A stretch of 62,000 nt of DNA from Adiantum capillus-veneris (lineage: Eukaryota > Streptophyta > Polypodiopsida > Polypodiales > Pteridaceae). The notes below the pieces were generated by a model. That model made no database searches. It saw nothing but the letters and a program-made list of their open reading frames with translations, and was not told the origin of the DNA. The position numbers and the translations under genes are program-made. Positions 56,330 through 62,000 of the stretch are shown piece after piece. Position 1 is the first letter of the stretch, and every line of letters starts with the position of its first letter. Location of the stretch: contig CM043967.1 of assembly GCA_014529385.2 (NCBI GenBank), forward strand, positions 132,486,682-132,548,681, given 5' to 3'.

Positions 56330-57480
56330 GAGAAAGCTGCAGGGGTGTGCATCCTTCGTGCGCTGCAGCGCTTGGTTACTAGAAACTCTCTTCTCTGCCG
56401 GACCCACCTGAAATTAAGTGAGCCCCCCAGCCCCCCACCCCCGCCCTATAAGTGTCACGAGGGGAGACAATGGATCAACGGCTGGGGCCATTGATCCATC
56501 TCAATGGGAAAAAAAAAAAGGGCTTCCTGCGTCACCTCAGCCCCTCGAACCCGCGACTCCCACTCCACAGGCCCAAGCCCTATCCATGTGCGTTGACGCG
56601 CATCGTTACTCATATGGTGAGCCTGGGTGTATAAAACCCTGCCCCGTTTGTTTGTAAATGACACACGGTGAGAGACAAGGGATCGACTGCAGGGGTGCTT
56701 TACCGGCGGCACGAATGATTTGGACCATCGTATCTACGCAGCGCCCGCTCCCCTCCGCCCCAAAATTGGAAGCTGCCGCCTTCCTTTTCAGCGAGAATTG
56801 CAGGCTGTGCAAGAAGCGAGAGCACCAATTACTTTCATTTGCTGAACTACCTGATCGACAACCTCTTCAAGCATTACCACCGGCTCTCTTATGAACTGGG
56901 GAGGCGGAGACGAGAAAGGAAGATTGCCTTTGCCGCCGCCTTCATCTGACCCGAGACTTACTATCATTGGTCTTTTGTGGAGGCTATGAGATATTTAGTT
57001 GCACCTGCTACAGTGACACTTGTTAAAACCACCTCGGCCTAAACTTGAGCGCTACGAGAAGCTCCAGCAATTTGAAAAGCTCTGCACATAACCTCAAGCA
57101 AAGCCTCATTTGCGAAATGAATTGGGCAGCAAACAAAATGCTAGGCAACTGAGCCTCCCTGCCCAAACTCAGGCTCGTAATGCTAGGCTTACGAGATGAC
57201 ATTCCAATTTCCACGCTTTTGTTAGAACTTATTTCCTTTCACTGTGTAACACCTAGCCGCCCATCCCCCATAAGTGATGGGCAGGCACTGAGTCGATCTG
57301 CATCCAACCCAAGTACAAAAAATGACGGCGTCACGTTTCTCAGCTTACGATCGTCACTTGAAAATTCAATACCATGTCGATTTGGAGCCAGAAAAATTAT
57401 TCTTAAATTATGAGGAAAATAGTGTAGCAACGCGACAAAATAGCTCAAATTTCTGAAATTTCCTCCTCGAAAATGCAGAG
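56330..57480. other. GC-richer stretch, no gene assigned
   Basis: 56390-56950 is clearly GC-richer than its surroundings and holds a TATAAAA box (56630-56636, plus). The 78-codon plus frame from 56658 starts too close to that box to be a normal transcript's start codon. No domain recognised. The left part of the downstream region may be beyond the 3' end of the ZIFL gene. Confidence 0.4.
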
Positions 57481-57484
57481 GAAT

Positions 57485-57490
57485 TTTATT
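57485..57490 (-). terminator. Possible poly(A) signal of the ZIFL-like gene
   Basis: AATAAA on the minus strand, about 440 nt after the stop codon. Plausible, but AATAAA is common in AT-rich DNA. Confidence 0.3.
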
Positions 57491-57926
57491 ATATGGATTG
57501 GAAAAACAATTTTTCCCAGCCACTGGTGGTAAGTAATGCCATGCTTCGCTCAAAACAAGGATCGCTCGATGAATGGAAACATCAATGGGGAATACCACAT
57601 AGCTGCCAATGGCAAGGGGTTGAATCCACTTGCCATTGGCAGAAACAAATATACATATACATATACAAAGTCAATGGGGAGAATTACACCCATGAGGTCA
57701 AATATTGGTGATTTCGACTCCGGATGCAACGGCTAATGGCTGAAGCTCTGTATAAAGAATAAACTAATCAAAAAAAGGCAAAAGCCAGAGAGGCAACTTT
57801 TCCCACCATCTGGCAAATGGGCTGATTGGTGTCCTTTTGGGTCATAGCAAAATAGGCTTTTTCTTTTTTGGGCTGCTGATTGGTTCTTTCCTAAAAAGAA
57901 GCAAGAAGCTAATGGTTGGCTATGAC

Positions 57927-58073
57927 TTACAGGCCCTCTTCAGGCAATGGATTGTTAAGAGACTTTGGTAAAAATGGTCCGAATGAAGGTATACCCGCAA
58001 CAAGTGCAAACAGAGTCAGCAACGCAAACACCATCCACATGCCTGATAAACATTGCCACAGCCACATTGTAAG

Positions 58074-58119
<46 letters not shown>

Positions 58120-59961
58120 AAACACACACATTTTCACAGTAAAAGAGGAGGCAAATAAATTGACCAACCTGGAAGAAAAGCCGCATCATTCCTTGCCTGA
58201 CCCAATGAAAATCTGCCCAAAAAACCCAATATTAACCAAAACCTACTCACCACAGAAGTAGGTTTCTTAGAGGACAAGGAAGAAAGAGATACAAATTTCT
58301 GAATGTCTTTCTTTAGTTTGTGAATGGGTCCCTTCATTTAAGCCAACGTCATATAATATTTTCGTCTTAAGCCGTCATATGGGATCATGCAATTCTAGCA
58401 CCCTTTCTCTCACCCAGTGTTCACCAAAAATATTTCATTTGAGGCAAGAGTGCCCAAGATAGATAAACAACCTTGAAACAACCTCTCCCTTGCCCAAGCT
58501 AGCAAGATCCATCCCTACTATCCAATTAACAGGAAGCCCTGCCAAAGTCCAACGGATTTCATGCAACAGCTTGACTACCAAATTTAGAAATACTATGCTG
58601 CTGTCATTTCATGGAGTAAGTTGTAGCCCTTAGGCAGCATTTTTGTATGACTACACTTTGGTCACTTTTCCCTATCCTGGTATATGGAGTTACTTGCCTT
58701 CTCTTCACTTCACTTAAATTGAAGAAGAACAGCCTGATTATAATACAGCTTCAGATATACAAGCTGTAAATGTTCAACAACCTGACAGCTTCCATGTTGA
58801 AAAGCAATGAAAGAAAAAATTGTAAGAGCAGATAAGTATTACATTTGCATAAGATACCCCCTTGCATTAAAAAGTCTTCCGTTTGCTGAGTGACAAGGAC
58901 CTCAAGATGTGCAAAACAAAGAGAACATATTTACTCACATCAATCCTGCTGTTGCTGGTCCGATAGCCTTAAAAAGTGACATGATGCTTGTTGAAACTCC
59001 ATTGGCAATTCCACGGTGTGCAGCAATCTGGTTTGGTTTCAGACAATCACAATGGTTTGTACATAGCACAAAGTTTGACATGATGGTATGGAGGGTCTAA
59101 TGTTGAGGCAAACAAAAACAAAACCAACTAGAATCATTGCTAGAAAAAGAGAGAGCACCAACTGCGCTATATCATAAATCTATCCTTAGACCTGGATGGG
59201 GATGAGAGGATATAATGGCCCATTTACCATTCTTGCTGTTCATATTAAGGCACAAGGTAAAACCAACAACACAAGGGCTAGCCTCACAGTATCACCATCT
59301 ACTTCATTCTTGGGTCTGACTCCATGGCCCTCAACTCGGATATGGCTTCTTGTGCGCAGCTTTTTGGCTTTCTGGTCGGGTGGTGAATGCTCTTGCATGT
59401 AGCTTTTGGCATCCTCTCCTCAAATCTAAATTACTCAGCCTCTAGTTGAGAGTGCTATACTCATTGAGAAATAACCCCTCCATTGTCAATATCGGGGGAA
59501 TAACCCAACATTTCTACAATGAAAGCAAGGGCATAGCAACCTCCTCAATGGCATCAAAAGGTGCTCCTCTTTGGTTAAAATCAATATGCAAAGAATTTTA
59601 TAAAATCTATTTGTATTGGCTCCAATTTGCAGGCACAGATACAAGACTTAAGAGCAGCATGCAGAGGAATTTCTTCCTCAAAGGCTAGCCACCACAATTT
59701 TTTGAAAGGCAACCCCACTCACATGCCTTGACACAAGCAATGATGCCCAAATGTCACATTTCTTCATATAAATTTTGGTGTATGAGACTGGTGTATTGTT
59801 TGCCCAATTCTTTCATTTGATACAAATTGCAAAAGAAGAGATCAAAAAGACACTGCGAGCTACAGTTTTGTACCACACAAATGCTAGATACAAGGAAGAC
59901 CATAAACGATACATACAACAGAATTGTTGATGAGTATAGATGACCCAACAACCACGCTTGC
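57927..59961 (-). CDS. ZIFL-family MFS transporter, last four exons
   Basis: Members of the zinc-induced-facilitator-like family are 12-helix major-facilitator proton-coupled transporters in tonoplast or plasma membrane, linked to zinc, potassium and auxin handling in Arabidopsis. Four exons are read on the minus strand: 59917-59961 (ASVVVGSSILINNSV), 58939-59027 (IAAHRGIANGVSTSIMSLFK, AIGPATAGL), 58169-58212 (IFSLGQARNDAAFLP) and 57927-58042 (MWMVFALLTLFALVAGIP to the TAA stop). All junctions are GT-AG, and the phases 0, 2 and 1 fit without a stop. The order matches the C-terminus of the family: the HxRGxANG motif, MSLFKxIGPAxAG, the FSxxxxRxxAAFLPG loop and a last helix beginning MVF. Upstream exons are not found before the window edge. 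They may lie beyond it or behind a long intron. Residues read are those of helices 10 (end), 11 and 12 and the short C-terminus. Confidence 0.88.
58043..58168 (-). other. Last intron of the ZIFL-like gene, with a (CT)n array
   Basis: Donor GTTGGT at 58168 and acceptor TTTATCAG at 58043. A (CT)22 run (58075-58118 on plus) fills the intron and provides AG-rich rather than pyrimidine-rich sequence on the coding strand. Confidence 0.8.
58213..58938 (-). other. Intron of the ZIFL-like gene
   Basis: Donor GTGAGT (58938) and acceptor TTTTTTGGGCAG (58213), about 726 nt. No coding sequence seen inside. Confidence 0.8.
59028..59916 (-). other. Intron of the ZIFL-like gene
   Basis: Donor GTATGT (59916) and acceptor AACCAAACCAG (59028; weak pyrimidine tract), about 889 nt. 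Short frames inside have no domains. Confidence 0.75.
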
Positions 59962-60440
59962 CTGCACAAAGTAGAATAATCAGAGGAAAACAAATTATGG
60001 TAGCATACATAATATGTAAAATTCAATGAGGTCTTCAAGTGGCATTATAATTGAAGTCATCTAAATTCCATCACTACTTTTTGGCTCATACGAAAACCAG
60101 TAATCTTCCTTGTATGGTCAACCATACCAATCCTAGGTATGCAACTCCATATACAGCACCTTAATCTACAAGGTTTGTTTCCTCTCTTTTTTTAAATGGA
60201 AAAGGAAGGGAGAACGTGTTAAAAGACAAAGCTGACCTTCAAATTAAATCAACAGATGCACTTTTGTATAAATCAGACCTGCCATTCTGATTCTCTTAGT
60301 CATCCTCATCGTCATATTGTAGTGTTCATATTCAGCTATACTCGACAACTAAGCAAATTATGCGTTGAGGAAATAGCAAGAAATGAAACGCAATTGGTAT
60401 CAAAGACAAAGATGCGGAAGCATAGAGGAATGGGGAGAAT
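59962..60440. other. Upstream intron sequence of the ZIFL-like gene, no exon found
   Basis: The acceptor of the first visible exon (TTTGTGCAG) ends at 59962. I looked for the expected preceding exon (family helix 10 region) and found no convincing match. Confidence 0.5.
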
Positions 60441-60744
60441 AAGAGAGAGAGAGAGAGAGAGAGATAGAGAGAGAAATGAAATGAAATGTTATATTAATGT
60501 CTTCAAAAGGCCAAAATGACCTATGAGACCAAAAAGTTACAATTGGTGAATCTGATACCATGTCTGAGAACGGAAATTACAAAGTTACCAAGTTACAAAG
60601 AATTGACACTAAAACACTAAGGAGAAAGGAAATAAGGGGGAGGAAGGGGGGGGGGGGGGGAGGGGGGTTTGTGGGTTCAAATGAAATCTCTCATCGGTCG
60701 CTATCGGATCTCAGAACTCTAGTTGGGCGTCTTGCATGTCGAGC

Positions 60745-60781
<37 letters not shown>

Positions 60782-60870
60782 GAAATGTTATATTAACGTC
60801 TTCAAAAGGCCAGAATGACCTATGAGACCAAACTGTTACAAAGTGGTGAATCTGTTACAATGTCTGAGCT

Positions 60871-60922
<52 letters not shown>
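60441..60922. repeat. Three GA microsatellites with a duplicated 100-bp segment and a G-run
   Basis: GA arrays at 60441-60474, 60745-60778 and 60871-60922, and a run of 15 G at 60646-60660. The segment GAAATGAAATG...CCTATGAGACCA...GTCTGAG occurs at about 60473-60568 and again at about 60778-60870, each time next to a GA array. Confidence 0.85.
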
Positions 60923-60925
<3 letters not shown>

Positions 60926-61498
60926 TATTGTTGAACCAACAAACTGGGCAATGAATTAGTGATTATACAATGGGGGGGAGGGGTTGCTTATATACTACAC
61001 AACAAAGGATCCTATCCACTGCATACTACCCAACAGAGGATCCTATCCACTGCATACACATCGGTTATGCAACCTCCAACATTTACCTTAGAAGAATGCC
61101 ATCTTGAGCACCGTTTTCCTCGTAGAAAAATTGAACCGTAGACCATACTACGTCCAAGAGTCCCCATGCATGACCTACGAACACATCACGTCCAAACCTT
61201 CCTAGACAATGAACCTTGAAACACATCTAGTCCATAATCCCCTCCATAGTGTTTTTATATGTTGCGTTCGCTCCTTGCTAGATGCATGTGCCTTGAACTG
61301 CGACCCACAGGTTCAAACACGGATAACTCAAACTCCAACACATGGGTCCAAATCATTTGTAGGGAGCACTGTTTGCCCCTCTTTGCCGCTCACAAGCCTC
61401 CCTTGGGCTGAAGCTAGTTGCGGCAACCGCCACCTAACTAGAAATCTGGCATCGTGGCCGCCATCACGAGTGCCATACCGATCTCTTCCGTCAAATCT
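60923..61498. other. No recognised gene
   Basis: A short direct repeat (GGATCCTATCCACTGCATAC) occurs at about 61007 and again at about 61038. Plus frames of 60 and 125 codons have no domains. Confidence 0.45.
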
Positions 61499-62000
61499 TT
61501 ATCTATGTCCAATTGCATTTGCCTTTGTCCTCTTGGGAGTTCCTACTATTGCCTCGGCCAAACAAAGCATCGTCTCGCATTTATAACAACGGCTCTCAAA
61601 TCTCATGGGTACCGAGGCAGCTAGATGAGCATTGGTCATGTCGTCCTCGTCAAGCGTGCCTTTGCCTTTGTCCTCTAGCAAACTCATGCATTTGATTTTG
61701 GCTTCAAAATCCCGAGCCAAACATATTGACGGCTTCCTTGAGAACTTCACCCGTGCATAGGCTGCTAACAGTGTGCTGGTTGATTTACTTTCCATAGCCG
61801 ATAGTTGGTGTTGGTCGATGGTACTTGAGTAAGGGAGTACCACCTTGCCGGTTCTAGCCTTGGCAAGCCGTGGACCTCGTCTTTGCACTCCACTTCTCCT
61901 AGCCAAGGCGTCTCGATACGCAAAGGGGAAGCCCACCACCACCTCCCGCAAGAGTTGCTCCAAATGACTTTGATGGATTAGCGTTTTAGAACGCTCAACT
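61499..62000 (-). CDS. Unrecognised frame open to the right window edge
   Basis: The minus frame runs without a stop from the window edge to 61499 (at least 166 codons). It reads HLEQLLREVVVGFPFAYRDA, RRGPRLAKARTGKVVLPYSS, FEAKIKCMSLLEDKGKGTLD and RCYKCETMLCLAEAIVG. No family recognised. It could be a host exon or a retroelement frame. Composition is balanced and not repeat-derived, which is the reason to keep it. Confidence 0.35.
   Translation of the reverse strand, partial: VERSKTLIHQSHLEQLLREVVVGFPFAYRDALARRSGVQRRGPRLAKARTGKVVLPYSSTIDQHQLSAMESKSTSTLLAAYARVKFSRKPSICLARDFEAKIKCMSLLEDKGKGTLDEDDMTNAHLAASVPMRFESRCYKCETMLCLAEAIVGTPKRTKANAIGHR

Noticed and set aside
56658-56894. Small plus-strand gene downstream of a TATAAAA box
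   Set aside because: The start codon lies only about 22 nt after the box, where transcription would barely have begun. No domain.
57239-57598. A 119-codon minus-strand frame beyond the ZIFL stop
   Set aside because: It lies where the 3' untranslated region would be, has no splice link to the gene and has no recognisable motif.

Overview
This window looks like nuclear DNA from a plant with a large, LTR-retrotransposon-rich genome. Three things point that way: nested, decayed Ty3/gypsy and Ty1/copia elements with plant-type primer-binding sites (initiator-Met tRNA complement), very long GA/GT dinucleotide arrays, and one spliced plant-type gene. I cannot fix the species. A fern- or gymnosperm-like genome is only a guess from the repeat load.

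Layout, left to right. 1-5384: a decayed minus-strand Ty3/gypsy element (A: gag, protease, RT, RNase H, integrase), cut by the window edge. 5385-12400: AT-rich non-coding DNA with a two-copy tandem repeat of about 0.9 kb (7000-8840), a CCATAA minisatellite (10850-11290) and a broken gene that may belong to a DNA transposon (11420-12252). 13469-22988: element B, a minus-strand gag element with two retropepsin-like regions and no visible RT. It is split by element G (18369-22491), a young LTR element with ACGT flanks that carries gag plus one long acidic repeat-containing ORF and no pol. 23612-31999: element C, a chromodomain gypsy region with a duplicated RT/RNase H block. A 2.3-kb copia-type gag-only element I (25836-28171, TSD TGAGT) sits inside it. 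33000-34127: element D, an unrecognised decayed gag-like frame with a tRNA-Met-type PBS. 36118-44838: element E, a minus-strand gypsy element without integrase. It is interrupted just beside its PBS by F, a full-length plus-strand copia element (39720-44761, TSD GTCCA). 46010-46625: fold-back sequences. 47337-54794: H, a nearly complete minus-strand gypsy element (TSD CATCC). 55250-56290: diverged tandem repeats. 57927-59961: the last four exons of a host MFS transporter of the ZIFL (zinc-induced-facilitator-like) family, minus strand. 60440-60922: microsatellites. An unrecognised frame stays open at the right edge.

The only gene I would call a host gene with good support is the ZIFL-like transporter. 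Its four exons have consistent GT-AG junctions and reading phases and no stops. Almost everything else is a layered record of retrotransposon insertions, with order readable from nesting: G is younger than B, I is younger than C, and F is younger than E. The most unusual items are the gag-only elements G and I, the repeat-containing acidic ORF of G, and the two protease-like regions of B. All coordinates and alignments were made by eye, so boundaries of decayed elements are approximate.
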